Shown here one piece after another: positions 52,367-60,766 of a stretch of 64,000 bases of DNA (positions within the stretch are counted from its first letter, which is position 1; each line of letters opens with the position of its first letter). Location of the stretch: positions 186,001 through 250,000 of the forward strand of contig CAVUHC010000002.1 of NCBI GenBank assembly GCA_963741135.1. The letters run 5' to 3'. The notes beneath the pieces were generated by a model. The model was given only the letters and a program-made list of their open reading frames with translations, made no database searches and was not told the DNA's origin. The position numbers and the translations under genes are program-made. The DNA comes from Gp6-AA40 sp963741135 (GTDB lineage Bacteria; Acidobacteriota; Vicinamibacteria; Vicinamibacterales; UBA2999).

Positions 52367-54068
52367 ACTCCGCTGCCGGGGCGGCGCGCCGGAGAAAATC
52401 GAAGTCGCATCCATGTTCGGCCCCGAGGACCGACTCGGCATAGAGACGGGCATACCCGCGGGCCGGCACCGTCCGCGCCACTGCGTCCGACCGCCGACCT
52501 TCCAGTTCACCCTCCGAGAGCAGCACGTCGAGGCGGCTCTCGTTGACGCTCACACGAATTCGGTCACCAGACCGCACCAAGCCAAGCGGACCGCCAACAG
52601 CGCATTCCGGAGAGGCATGGAGAATCACCGTGCCGAATGCCGTGCCGCTCATTCGCGCATCGGAGATCCGCACCATATCTTTCACCCCGGCGCGCGCGAG
52701 CTTCGCAGGAATCGGCAGGTATCCCGCCTCGGGCATACCGGCGCCGATGGGACCGGCGTTCTGCAGGACGAGCACGTCCTCGGGCAGCACGTCGAGCGCA
52801 GGATGATCGATGCGCGCAGCAAGGTCTTCCAAGTCTTTGAAGACAACCGCGCGGCCTACGTGTTCGAACAGTCGCTCGTCCGCGGCGGCGCGCTTGAGGA
52901 TCGCGCCGTTTGGCGCAATGTTGCCAAACAGGGCCAGCAGGCCCCCTGTGCGTTGGAACGGATCGTCGACCGACCGTATCACCACACGATCGACAAAATT
53001 CGGACGGTCTTGTAATCGCTCGGCGAGCGTTTCACCTGTCACCGAACGACAGTCGAGATTCAGCTGCGGCTTCAACTCATGCAGCACAGCGCCGACGCCC
53101 CCCGCTGCGTGAAAATCTTCCATGTAGTGCTGCCCCGTCGGTTTCAGGTTGACCAACACCGGCGTCGACGCGCTGAGCGCATTCAGGTGATGCAGGTCGA
53201 TCGGCAGGCCGATACGGCCGGCGATGGCCGCCAAGTGGATGACGGCATTCGTCGACCCGCCGATCGCCAGCAGCACTGTTAGAGCGTTCTCGAGCGACTC
53301 GCGGGTGACGATGCGATCGGGTGTCAGCTCCGATGCCGCTAACCGCACGGCTTCGGCGCCCGTGGCTTCGGCGATCCGCAGACGGTCCGCATGAACAGCG
53401 GGTACGGCAGCGCTGCCGGGTAAGCACATGCCGAGCGCCTCTGCCAGACACGCCATCGTGCTCGCGGTCCCCATCACCGCGCACGTACCCGCCGTCACGG
53501 CAAGGTTGTTCTCGACATCCGTGATCTCCGTCTCGCTCACCTCACCTGCGCGGTAGCGGGCCCAGAAGCGGCGGCAGTCAGTGCAGGCGCCGAGACGCTC
53601 TCCCCGGTATCGGCCGGTCATCATCGGCCCGACGACAAGCTGAATCGCAGGAACTCCGGCTGAAATCGCGCCCATCAACTGGGCCGGCACGGTCTTGTCG
53701 CAACCGCCCACCAGCACAACGGCGTTCATCGGTTGCGCGCGGATCATCTCCTCGACGTCCATCGCCATCAGATTCCGGAACATGAGGCTGGTCGGGTTGA
53801 GGAACACCTCGCCGAGCGAGATGGTGGGAAATTCCAGCGGCAGGCCGCCAGCGCCAAGCACGCCGCGCTTGACGGCATCGACAAGCTCCGGTGTCAGACG
53901 GTGGCAATTGTTGAACCCGCTGGCCGAGGTCGCGATACCGATAATCGGACGCCGCAGCATCTCACTCGAGTAACCCATGGACTTGGCGAACGATCGTCTC
54001 AGGTACGCGGCAAAGTCCGGATCACCGTAGTTCGTCAAACCCCGTTCGAGACCTTTTCTTCCGCTCAT
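52347..54068 (-). CDS. IlvD/Edd-family dehydratase (sugar-acid type)
   Basis: The 573-residue Fe-S dehydratase removes water from a 2,3-dihydroxy acid. Cluster ligands appear in VLVGGCDKTVPAQLMGAISA, GACTDCRRFWARYRAGEVSE and VTAGTCAVMGTASTMACLAE; the C-terminal domain has ARMSGTAFGTVILHASPE. The TDCRRFWARYRAGE loop and overall length match pentonate/hexonate dehydratases such as L-arabinonate dehydratase rather than the biosynthetic IlvD. It overlaps the dehydrogenase gene by ATGA and lies opposite the MFS carrier, which fits a catabolic role. Which sugar acid is used cannot be read from sequence. Confidence 0.88.
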   Translation of the reverse strand: MSGRKGLERGLTNYGDPDFAAYLRRSFAKSMGYSSEMLRRPIIGIATSASGFNNCHRLTPELVDAVKRGVLGAGGLPLEFPTISLGEVFLNPTSLMFRNLMAMDVEEMIRAQPMNAVVLVGGCDKTVPAQLMGAISAGVPAIQLVVGPMMTGRYRGERLGACTDCRRFWARYRAGEVSETEITDVENNLAVTAGTCAVMGTASTMACLAEALGMCLPGSAAVPAVHADRLRIAEATGAEAVRLAASELTPDRIVTRESLENALTVLLAIGGSTNAVIHLAAIAGRIGLPIDLHHLNALSASTPVLVNLKPTGQHYMEDFHAAGGVGAVLHELKPQLNLDCRSVTGETLAERLQDRPNFVDRVVIRSVDDPFQRTGGLLALFGNIAPNGAILKRAAADERLFEHVGRAVVFKDLEDLAARIDHPALDVLPEDVLVLQNAGPIGAGMPEAGYLPIPAKLARAGVKDMVRISDARMSGTAFGTVILHASPECAVGGPLGLVRSGDRIRVSVNESRLDVLLSEGELEGRRSDAVARTVPARGYARLYAESVLGAEHGCDFDFLRRAAPAAEFRGERT

Positions 54069-54955
54069 TCGTCGGCGTCCTTGTCCAGATACGCGAGCAA
54101 ACGCTGCAGGCGCTCGCTCGCCCGCCGCTGTATCGCGGCCGTGTCGCGGCCGTGCCAGTCGTAGAACCCTCGACCACTGCGGACGCCGACGTCGCCGCGA
54201 GCCACCATCCCTTGCAGCATCGGATTCGGCACGCCCGTGTGGCTCAGCGTCGGGACGATGGATCGCTGCGCCTGCGCGTGCATTTCGAGACCCGCCAGAT
54301 CCTTCTGCTCGATCAATCCCGTGATGCACATGCGCGGTCCCAGGAGGTGTTTGGCGACGCCGTCGATCATTTCTGCCGTCGCGATCCCCGACTCGAGCAG
54401 GTGATAGGCCTCGTGGAGGATTGAGTGCTGCAAGCGGTTGATCAGATATCCATTCACCGCCCGCTGGAGCACGATCGGCTCCCGTCGTGCCTGTTTGACC
54501 GCCGACACGGCCAGCGCCAGAGCCGCGTCTTCGGTGTGTTCGCCGCGGACGACCTCAATCATCGGAAAGAGGTCCGCCGGCATGAAAAAGTGCATCGCCA
54601 GAAAGCGCGCTGGAAAACGCAACGGCGCCGCGAGTTCATCCAGCGGCAACCCCGATGTATTGGTTGCCAGGACGGATCGACCCTGGTAGAGCTCTTCGAT
54701 CTCGGCATAGACCGACTGCTTCACCTTGAAATCCTCGAACACCGCCTCGATGACCAGGTCAGGGACGACGTCCCGCGGCGCCTGTCGCGCCAACGTGACC
54801 GCCGCGTGGGGACTGGCAACGTCCCGGGTGTCGACCAGGGTCACCTGCATCCCTGAATTCGCGAATAGCCGCGCGATGCCCTGGCCCATCACTCCAGCGC
54901 CCATGACGACAAGCGTCGCGCATTTCTCGTGTAACGACCGATCACTAGGCGTCAT
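54065..54955 (-). CDS. 3-hydroxyacyl-CoA dehydrogenase-family (hydroxyacid) dehydrogenase
   Basis: The 296-residue enzyme has the NAD-binding LVVMGAGVMGQGIARLFANS, a short Rossmann domain, and the catalytic His region in RFLAMHFFMPADLFPMIEVV with GRSVLATNTSGLPLDELA before it. The C-terminal domain (NGYLINRLQHSILHEAYHLL) is single. Family members oxidise 3-hydroxyacyl-CoA or, as in L-gulonate 3-dehydrogenase, 3-hydroxy sugar acids. Being coupled to a sugar-acid dehydratase favours the second. Start ATG 54,955 lies 13 bases after the BtpA gene. Confidence 0.8.
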   Translation of the reverse strand: MTPSDRSLHEKCATLVVMGAGVMGQGIARLFANSGMQVTLVDTRDVASPHAAVTLARQAPRDVVPDLVIEAVFEDFKVKQSVYAEIEELYQGRSVLATNTSGLPLDELAAPLRFPARFLAMHFFMPADLFPMIEVVRGEHTEDAALALAVSAVKQARREPIVLQRAVNGYLINRLQHSILHEAYHLLESGIATAEMIDGVAKHLLGPRMCITGLIEQKDLAGLEMHAQAQRSIVPTLSHTGVPNPMLQGMVARGDVGVRSGRGFYDWHGRDTAAIQRRASERLQRLLAYLDKDADE

Positions 54956-54968
54956 CTGGTGAACCTCG

Positions 54969-55775
54969 TCATAGCGACATTCGAAGTTGTACGACCTTCC
55001 GCACAAAGGTCTGCACCCGTGCCTCATCGACAAAGTTGTTGCCAACGCCGTCTCTCTTGAAATAACTGCCGACGATCAGGCCATCAACTTTGGGCAGGAC
55101 CTTGGCTACGTTGTCCGGCGTCGCACCGCTCCCAATCAGCAGCGGCAGCGTCGTCGCCGCCCGCACCACGTCCACGTCGTCCAGGCTCGTTTCGGCGCCG
55201 GTGCGATCCCCGGACACGATTATCGCGTCGGCCAGCCCTCGCTCGGCGAGATCGCGCGTTTCGCTCGTCAGGCCGCGGTCTGCCAGCGCCGCGGCATGTT
55301 TCACGCCGACATCCGCAAAGATCAGCGCGTTCGACTTCAGCGCCGACCGGAGGCGAACCGACAACTGACTCATCCCTTCGATGATCCCCTGCTCCGACAC
55401 GACCGCGCCCATGTGCACGTTGACACGCACATAGTGGGCGCCGGAGGCCGCCGCAATCGCGACCGCTGCCTCGCCATCGCTGCGCAGGACGTTGATGCCG
55501 ACGGGCATCCCGGCGGCGAGGACGATCTCGCGCGAAACCGCCGCAAGGGCGGCAATCGTCTCCGCCGGGACTCGGCCAGGATAGTACGGCACGTCACGGA
55601 AGTTCTCGACAATCACCCCATCAATCGCGTTCCTTTTGAAAATATCGAGCTCTGAGAGGGCCTGGTCGTAGACCTTTTGCATCGCGCCATCGTAGAGGGG
55701 CGCGCCGGGCAGCGCCGGAAGGTGAAGGACGCCGATGATCGGTTTCTGTGATCCAAACAGATCGCTGAAGGTCAT
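54969..55775 (-). CDS. BtpA/SgcQ-family TIM-barrel protein
   Basis: The 268-residue protein begins with QKPIIGVLHLPALPGAPLYD and continues AIDGVIVENFRDVPYYPGRV, AGMPVGINVLRSDGEAAVAI, HYVRVNVHMGAVVSEQGIIE and VDGLIVGSYFKRDGVGNNFV, the marks of BtpA/SgcQ proteins. Cyanobacterial BtpA was linked to photosystem I stability, but members in heterotrophs usually sit in sugar utilisation operons, as here; the reaction is unknown. It is the first gene of a three-gene leftward operon (BtpA, dehydrogenase, dehydratase). Start is ATG 55,775; the divergent GTG 55,800 is only 24 bases away. Confidence 0.85.
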   Translation of the reverse strand: MTFSDLFGSQKPIIGVLHLPALPGAPLYDGAMQKVYDQALSELDIFKRNAIDGVIVENFRDVPYYPGRVPAETIAALAAVSREIVLAAGMPVGINVLRSDGEAAVAIAAASGAHYVRVNVHMGAVVSEQGIIEGMSQLSVRLRSALKSNALIFADVGVKHAAALADRGLTSETRDLAERGLADAIIVSGDRTGAETSLDDVDVVRAATTLPLLIGSGATPDNVAKVLPKVDGLIVGSYFKRDGVGNNFVDEARVQTFVRKVVQLRMSL

Positions 55776-55799
55776 GTGTAGGTAAGATGCGGGGCTGTC

Positions 55800-57101
55800 G
55801 TGAAACGAACGTCCGAGATTGCCGCGGCCGTCATCCTGGTGTCGGCCGCCGTCATTGTTTACCACAATGCGCTCTCCGCGTATTTCTTCGACGATGACTT
55901 CCAGTTGCTCGTCGGATCGTGGTCGTTCCGCTCGTCGCAGCTCGTGGCGATTGGCTCGCTGAGCCATTTCTACCGGCCTGTCATTGACCTGTACTTCGCC
56001 GCGGCGACGCCCCTCTTCCGCGGGTCACCCGTGATTTTTCACCTAGTGAGCATCCTGTTGCACGCCGCGACCGCCCTGGTCATCTTCGCGATGGCGCGGC
56101 TTGTGTCACGCAGCGCGCTGTACGGCTTCCTGGCTGCGCTCTTTTTCGTCGTGCAGCCGTCCGACATCGACGCGATTGCGTGGGTCGGCGCGCTGGGGGA
56201 AGCCGGCGGGGCGTTCTTCGGGTGCCTTAGCCTGTTGTTCTTCCTGAAGTGGCTGATGGAGGGGCGCGCGCGATGGCGCGAGCTGTCGGTGCTCCTGTTT
56301 CTGCTCGCCCTGCTGACGCACGAGAGCTCGGTGATCTTCCTTCCCGTCCTCGCGTTGGCGGACTGGGCGACCAGACAGGGGGAAGGGGGAAGGGGGAAGG
56401 GGGAAGGGGAAATCGGAACCATCGCTCGCATGTACGCGCCCTACGTCGCCCTCATCATCGTGTATCTCGCGATTGATCTGTGGGTCAACAGCCGCAACTA
56501 CGTCGTGTCGCAGGGACACTATACGGTCGGCCTCCATGTCGTGCGGAACGCGCTCGATTACATCGACGCGCTGTATGTGGGGAGACGGGACGCGCTGAAC
56601 TATGCGGGGATCGCGATCGGCCTGGCGCTGCTGATTCTACGAGGCAACCGGCGCGTGCGATTTGCCACGTGGTGGATGCTGCTGGCGCTGGCGCCCTTCC
56701 TGTTCTTCAACTGGGGAAACACGTCGCGATATCTATACCTGCCGGCGATCGGGTTCTCGATGCTGCTGGCCGAAGGAGTGATGTGCCTCGATCGCGTCTT
56801 GAGGCCGAGGGTCCCCTCGCTCGCGCGTTCCGCCATTCTGACGGCACTGGTGGCCGGCATCACCGTGCGATTCGCACTGTTCGCCATGGCCAACGTCGCG
56901 AGTTTCGCTGAACGCACGCAGACATACCGCAACTACACCGCGCACTTCCGGGAAATCCACGGCGACGTGCCCAGCCATACGACCGTCACGCCCGACGCGC
57001 GGCTCGACATAAAGCTGCCGCACCGGTTCGTCAACGCCGCCGTCCAGTGGGAATACCGCGACCCGACCATTCAAATTACGCCATACGAGTATCAGCCGTA
57101 G
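55800..57101 (+). CDS. Multi-pass membrane protein, glycosyltransferase-C-like
   Basis: The 433-residue protein has about ten membrane segments and an early loop with acidic residues (NALSAYFFDDDFQLLVGSWS), as in lipid-sugar-using GT-C enzymes where an Asp in the first periplasmic loop is catalytic. FHLVSILLHAATALVIFAMA and YGFLAALFFVVQPSDIDAIA (then WVGALGEAGGAFFG) are typical of the O-mannosyltransferase-like proteins common in Acidobacteriota. The internal segment RQGEGGRGKGEGEIG is encoded by a GGGGGAA-type repeat near 56,385. The start is GTG 55,800. No acceptor is known. Confidence 0.65.
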   Translation: MKRTSEIAAAVILVSAAVIVYHNALSAYFFDDDFQLLVGSWSFRSSQLVAIGSLSHFYRPVIDLYFAAATPLFRGSPVIFHLVSILLHAATALVIFAMARLVSRSALYGFLAALFFVVQPSDIDAIAWVGALGEAGGAFFGCLSLLFFLKWLMEGRARWRELSVLLFLLALLTHESSVIFLPVLALADWATRQGEGGRGKGEGEIGTIARMYAPYVALIIVYLAIDLWVNSRNYVVSQGHYTVGLHVVRNALDYIDALYVGRRDALNYAGIAIGLALLILRGNRRVRFATWWMLLALAPFLFFNWGNTSRYLYLPAIGFSMLLAEGVMCLDRVLRPRVPSLARSAILTALVAGITVRFALFAMANVASFAERTQTYRNYTAHFREIHGDVPSHTTVTPDARLDIKLPHRFVNAAVQWEYRDPTIQITPYEYQP

Positions 57102-57190
57102 CGGCGTTCTTCACTACGACGGACCACCGGAGGCAACTACCGAAAATGAATTCCTCGGTGTCTCGGTGGGACGTGGCAGTGAATACGGCT

Positions 57191-57811
57191 TTAGAACGTC
57201 GTGACAGGAACGCCGGACTGGCAGAGCGGACAGGTGGCGGTCGAATAGTTTTCGGGCGCCTTGTATTCGGCGAGGGCGAAGTTCGGCGCGCCGGCGTCGG
57301 CGATCGACTCCATCCGATCGTAGATTTCCGCGGTCGCGATCACGGTGCCGCCCGTTGAACGCAGGAGCGTTGCGCACCGCGCCAGCGTCTGCCCGGTGTT
57401 CCGCACGTCGTCCACGAGAAGGATCTTCTTGCCTGCAATCTGCTGGCGATAGAAGCGGCTGAGGCCAGGGCCGCGATACGCATCGACCGTGAACGGCGCG
57501 AAGAGCGTCGGCGGCCCGCCGATCGCCCGGCGGCTGTCGAGCAGCCCCGCCACCGTGTGCGCCAGAAGCGCGCCTCCGGTCGCCGGACCTGCAACGACTT
57601 CGGTCTCATCGAGCACCGACGCCGGCAGCACCTCGAGCAGATCCTGCGCGAAGCGCCAGATGGTCGACGGATAGCGAAACAGCTGATGCGGATTGAGGTA
57701 GACGCGGCCGTGATAGCCGTTGCCGAAATCGAAGTGCCCGTCCAGCATCAGGACGCGGAATTCCTGCAGGTTCTTGACGGCCTTGTCACGGATCTCATCT
57801 CTTCTGCTCAT
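57191..57811 (-). CDS. Orotate phosphoribosyltransferase-like protein, second copy
   Basis: The ~206-residue protein is a type I phosphoribosyltransferase: VLMLDGHFDFGNGYHGRVYL, TEVVAGPATGGALLAHTVAG, and the PRPP loop KILLVDDVRNTGQTLARCAT. It lies last in the leftward pyrR-pyrB-pyrC group, which suggests OMP synthesis, yet another pyrE is present at 45,313. Both carry a C-terminal Cys pair (TCPLCQSG here). The catalytic loop usually containing Lys residues is less clear, so it may use another base. ATG 57,811 is chosen because the upstream extension (MCGADPSGPRNET) runs through a palindromic repeat. Confidence 0.78.
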   Translation of the reverse strand: MSRRDEIRDKAVKNLQEFRVLMLDGHFDFGNGYHGRVYLNPHQLFRYPSTIWRFAQDLLEVLPASVLDETEVVAGPATGGALLAHTVAGLLDSRRAIGGPPTLFAPFTVDAYRGPGLSRFYRQQIAGKKILLVDDVRNTGQTLARCATLLRSTGGTVIATAEIYDRMESIADAGAPNFALAEYKAPENYSTATCPLCQSGVPVTTF

Positions 57812-57821
57812 AGTCTCATTA

Positions 57822-57877
57822 CGCGGACCCGAAGGGTCCGCGCCGCACAATCACCCAGGGTCCGCGCCGCAAAATCA
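57822..57877. repeat. Palindrome CGCGGACCC/GGGTCCGCG plus direct copy
   Basis: CGCGGACCC-GAA-GGGTCCGCG (57,822-57,842) is a perfect nine-pair hairpin; GGGTCCGCGCCGCACAATCA repeats at a 24-base offset with one change and runs into the pyrC stop. It lies between pyrC and the phosphoribosyltransferase gene of the same operon. Confidence 0.8.
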
Positions 57878-59182
57878 GAAAGAAATTCTTGTGTCCGGAT
57901 TGACGAACAATGGACGGCCGCCGACAATCGTCGCCGCGACGCCGCCCCGGAGCTCCCAGCCGTCAAACGGAGTGTTCTTCGATCGCGATCGGAGCTTCGC
58001 CGCTTCGACGCGCACCTTCAGGTCCGGCGCCAGGATTGTGATGTCCGCGGGCGCCCCTTCCGACAGCGTGCCGCCGTTCACCTTGAGGATCCGCGCCGGG
58101 TTCAGCGACATGAGCTCGACGAGCCGCGACAGCCGCACGCGCCCCGCGTGGACGAGACGGTCGAACGAGAGCGAGACCGCGGTTTCGAGGCCGACGATGC
58201 CGAATGGCGCGCGGTCGAATTCGACCTTTTTCTCGTCGTAATGGTGTGGCGCGTGATCGGTCGCAATGGCATCGACGGTGCCGTCGGCGATCCCGGCCAG
58301 CATCGCGTCTCGATCCTCGGCCTCACGCAGCGGCGGGTTCATCTTCGTGTTGGTGTCATAGGCGAGCGGCGTGGCCAGCGCTTCGTCGGTGAGGGTGAAG
58401 TGATGCGGGGCGACCTCACACGTGACGCGAACGCCCGCCTCCTTGCCTTTGCGCACGGCGCGCAGTGACGCGCGCGCGCTCATGTGCGCGACGTGAAAGG
58501 CCGATCCGGTCAGCTCGGACAGCAGCACGCCCCGCTCGACGCCAAGCGCCTCGCACGCGCCGGGCATCCCACGAAGGCCCAGCGTGGCCGCGAAATAGCC
58601 CTCGTGCGCGACCCCATCGCCCTTCAGCGACGGATCCTCGCAGTGCTCGATGACCGGCATGTCGAACATCCCTGCGTACTCGAGCGCCCGCCGCAGCAGG
58701 AGCGCCGTCGCCACGGGATGGCCGTCGTCGGTAATCGCGACGCAGCCGGCATTGTGAAGGTCGCCGATGTCGGCGAGAAGCTCGCCTTTCGACGAACGCG
58801 ACACAGCGCCGATCGGATACACGCGCGCCAGGTTCGCTTCCCGCGCCTTTGCCAGGATGTACGCGGTCACGTTGGCGTCGTCGTTGACCGGGTTCGTGTT
58901 CGGCATGCAGGCGACGGCGGTAAAGCCACCGGCGACGGCTGATGCTGTGCCGGAGGCAATCGTTTCCTTGTGTTCCTGGCCCGGCTCTCGGAGATGCACG
59001 TGCATGTCGATCAGCCCGGGACAGACCACCATCCCGTCGGGAATCTCCACGACCGCCACGCCGTCGACGGGGAGATCAACGCCTATGCGCGCGATGCGAT
59101 CGCCGTCGATCAGGACGTCGCGCGCGCCATCGATCCCGTTGGCGGGATCGACGATGCGTCCGCCCTTAAGCAGCCTCTTCAT
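57875..59182 (-). CDS. pyrC: Dihydroorotase (class I)
   Basis: The 435-residue metalloenzyme closes carbamoyl aspartate to dihydroorotate. Metal ligands are in GLIDMHVHLREPGQEHKETI, the second His pair in PVIEHCEDPSLKGD and AFHVAHMSARASL, and the catalytic Asp in VDAIATDHAPHHYDEKKVEF. Its length and the PGQEHKETI loop fit the class I enzymes that work beside or with aspartate carbamoyltransferase. ATG 59,182 lies inside the end of pyrB (overlap about 17 bases), so the two are coupled. Confidence 0.94.
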   Translation of the reverse strand: MKRLLKGGRIVDPANGIDGARDVLIDGDRIARIGVDLPVDGVAVVEIPDGMVVCPGLIDMHVHLREPGQEHKETIASGTASAVAGGFTAVACMPNTNPVNDDANVTAYILAKAREANLARVYPIGAVSRSSKGELLADIGDLHNAGCVAITDDGHPVATALLLRRALEYAGMFDMPVIEHCEDPSLKGDGVAHEGYFAATLGLRGMPGACEALGVERGVLLSELTGSAFHVAHMSARASLRAVRKGKEAGVRVTCEVAPHHFTLTDEALATPLAYDTNTKMNPPLREAEDRDAMLAGIADGTVDAIATDHAPHHYDEKKVEFDRAPFGIVGLETAVSLSFDRLVHAGRVRLSRLVELMSLNPARILKVNGGTLSEGAPADITILAPDLKVRVEAAKLRSRSKNTPFDGWELRGGVAATIVGGRPLFVNPDTRISF

Positions 59183-60143
59183 GGTCCGCTCCACCGGCCA
59201 GCAGGTACAGAACCGCCATCCGTACGGCCACGCCGTTGGCGACTTGTTCGAGAATCACCGAGTACGGACCATCCGCCACCTCCGACGCGATCTCCACGCC
59301 GCGGTTCATCGGTCCGGGGTGCATGATCATCACGTCGGGGTTCGCACGCTTCACCCGCTCCTCGGTCATGCCGAAGACGCTGAAGTACTCGCGCAGCGAC
59401 GGGAAGTACGCGCCTTCCATCCGTTCGAGCTGAATGCGCAGCATCATGATCACGTCGGCGCCGGCCACCGCGTCCTCGACACGGCTCGTCGGCGTGACAC
59501 CAAATCGCCTGATGTCTGTCGGCATCAGCGTCGGCGGCCCACACACCCACACGTCGGCGCCCATCTTGGTCAGCAGGTGGATATTCGAGCGCAGCACGCG
59601 GCTATGCAACAGGTCGCCGACAATTGCCACCTTGAGGCCCCTCAGCCGCTTCTTGTGTTCGCGAATCGTGAACGCGTCGAGCAGTGCCTGCGTCGGATGC
59701 TCGTGCATGCCGTCGCCGGCATTGATGATGGCCGAACGGCAGATGCGCGACAGGAGGTGGCACGCGCCGGACGAGGAGTGCCGGAGGACGATCATGTCGG
59801 GCCGCATCGCCTCGAGATTCATAGCCGTGTCGGCGAGCGTTTCACCTTTGACGACGCTCGAGGTCGCGATCGCAATGTTCAGCGTGTCGGCGCTGAGGCG
59901 TTTTTCCGCGATCTCGAACGAGGTGCGCGTGCGCGTGCTGGGCTCGAAGAAGAGGTTCACGACCGTCTTGCCGCGCAACGCCGGTACCTTCTTGATGGGA
60001 CGCGAACCGATCTCTTTCATCGCGTCCGCGGTGTCGAGCACGAGCGTGATTTCGTCGGGCAGCATTTCCGCAATGCCGAGCAGATCCTTCGACCGCAGCG
60101 AGGTCACCGCCGGCTTCTGTTCCACGTCTTGAACCGTCGTCAT
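59166..60143 (-). CDS. pyrB: Aspartate carbamoyltransferase catalytic subunit
   Basis: The 325-residue enzyme joins carbamoyl phosphate and aspartate. Carbamoyl phosphate motif: NLFFEPSTRTRTSFEIAEKR; aspartate-side motifs: INAGDGMHEHPTQALLDAFT, LRIQLERMEGAYFP and MIMHPGPMNRGVEIASEVAD. No regulatory subunit gene (pyrI) is present. It overlaps pyrR by four bases (ATGA) upstream and pyrC downstream. Restoration is not needed; the gene is intact. Confidence 0.96.
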   Translation of the reverse strand: MTTVQDVEQKPAVTSLRSKDLLGIAEMLPDEITLVLDTADAMKEIGSRPIKKVPALRGKTVVNLFFEPSTRTRTSFEIAEKRLSADTLNIAIATSSVVKGETLADTAMNLEAMRPDMIVLRHSSSGACHLLSRICRSAIINAGDGMHEHPTQALLDAFTIREHKKRLRGLKVAIVGDLLHSRVLRSNIHLLTKMGADVWVCGPPTLMPTDIRRFGVTPTSRVEDAVAGADVIMMLRIQLERMEGAYFPSLREYFSVFGMTEERVKRANPDVMIMHPGPMNRGVEIASEVADGPYSVILEQVANGVAVRMAVLYLLAGGADHEEAA

Positions 60144-60697
60144 ACAGTGGCCTCCTGCTGCAACACCACCTCGTCCTGTCCATCCGTTTCCTGGAGCCGC
60201 ACCCGAACGCTTTCCTCCGGATTCGTCGGCAGGTTCTTTCCGACGTAATCCGCCTTGATAGGCAGCTCGCGGTGACCGCGATCGACGAGGACGATCAGCT
60301 GAATCGCTTTCGGCCGTCCGAAATCGATGAGGGCGTCGAGCGCGGCACGCGTCGTCCGGCCCGTGTAGAGCACGTCGTCCACGAGCAGGATCTTCTTGTC
60401 GTCGATCGAAAACGGAATCTCGGTGCGCCGGACAACCGGCTGCGGGCCGACGGCGTACCGCATCAGGTCGTCGCGATAGAGCGTGATGTCGAGCGCGCCG
60501 GTCGGCATGTCGGTCGCCGTGATCTCGCGAAGCGTGCGCGCGAGGCGCCGCGCGATGTGCACGCCGCGCGTGCGCACGCCGATGAGCGCGAGATCATCAA
60601 CGCCTTTGTTGCGCTCGACGATTTCGTGTGCGATGCGGGTGAGGGTGCGGGCGATGCGGTCCGCGTCCATGACGACGGCGGACTTCGTGTCAGGCAT
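60140..60697 (-). CDS. pyrR: Bifunctional pyr operon regulator/uracil phosphoribosyltransferase
   Basis: The 185-residue protein has the PyrR pattern: DLALIGVRTRGVHIARRLAR, DITLYRDDLMRYAVGPQPVV and the PRPP loop ILLVDDVLYTGRTTRAALDA. PyrR binds a specific hairpin in pyr mRNA when UMP is high and also converts uracil to UMP. It is the first gene of the leftward pyr operon. A 40-base leader between the promoter and its ATG contains a hairpin that looks like a PyrR site and covers the ribosome-binding site. Start is ATG 60,697 with GAGGTG upstream. Confidence 0.93.
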   Translation of the reverse strand: MPDTKSAVVMDADRIARTLTRIAHEIVERNKGVDDLALIGVRTRGVHIARRLARTLREITATDMPTGALDITLYRDDLMRYAVGPQPVVRRTEIPFSIDDKKILLVDDVLYTGRTTRAALDALIDFGRPKAIQLIVLVDRGHRELPIKADYVGKNLPTNPEESVRVRLQETDGQDEVVLQQEATV

Positions 60698-60704
60698 GTG
60701 TCAC

Positions 60705-60736
60705 CTCTTTGCGGTCTCTCGGACCGCATTAAAGAG
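60705..60736 (-). promoter_or_regulatory. Candidate PyrR-binding hairpin over the pyrR ribosome-binding site
   Basis: The minus-strand leader reads CTCTTT-AAT-GCGGTC-CGAGA-GACCGC-AAAGAG. The outer stem CTCTTT/AAAGAG and inner stem GCGGTC/GACCGC are perfect, with a three-base bulge on the 5' side. The top, GTCCGAGAGAC, resembles the UCCNGAGAG core of PyrR-binding loops. AAAGAG runs into GAGGTG, the pyrR ribosome-binding site, so folding would hide it. Function is inferred. Confidence 0.6.
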
Positions 60737-60743
60737 CACGCAC

Positions 60744-60759
60744 AGTATACAGCTATACT
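60744..60759. promoter_or_regulatory. Symmetric bidirectional promoter core for pyrR and pyrK
   Basis: AGTATA-CAGC-TATACT is a perfect inverted repeat that gives a TATACT -10 box on each strand. Rightward, the box ends seven bases before the pyrK ATG (60,767), predicting a leaderless pyrK mRNA. Leftward, transcription would start near 60,737, exactly at the base of the hairpin. No clear -35 is seen; the start points are predicted from spacing. Confidence 0.55.
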
Positions 60760-60766
60760 CGCGAGA

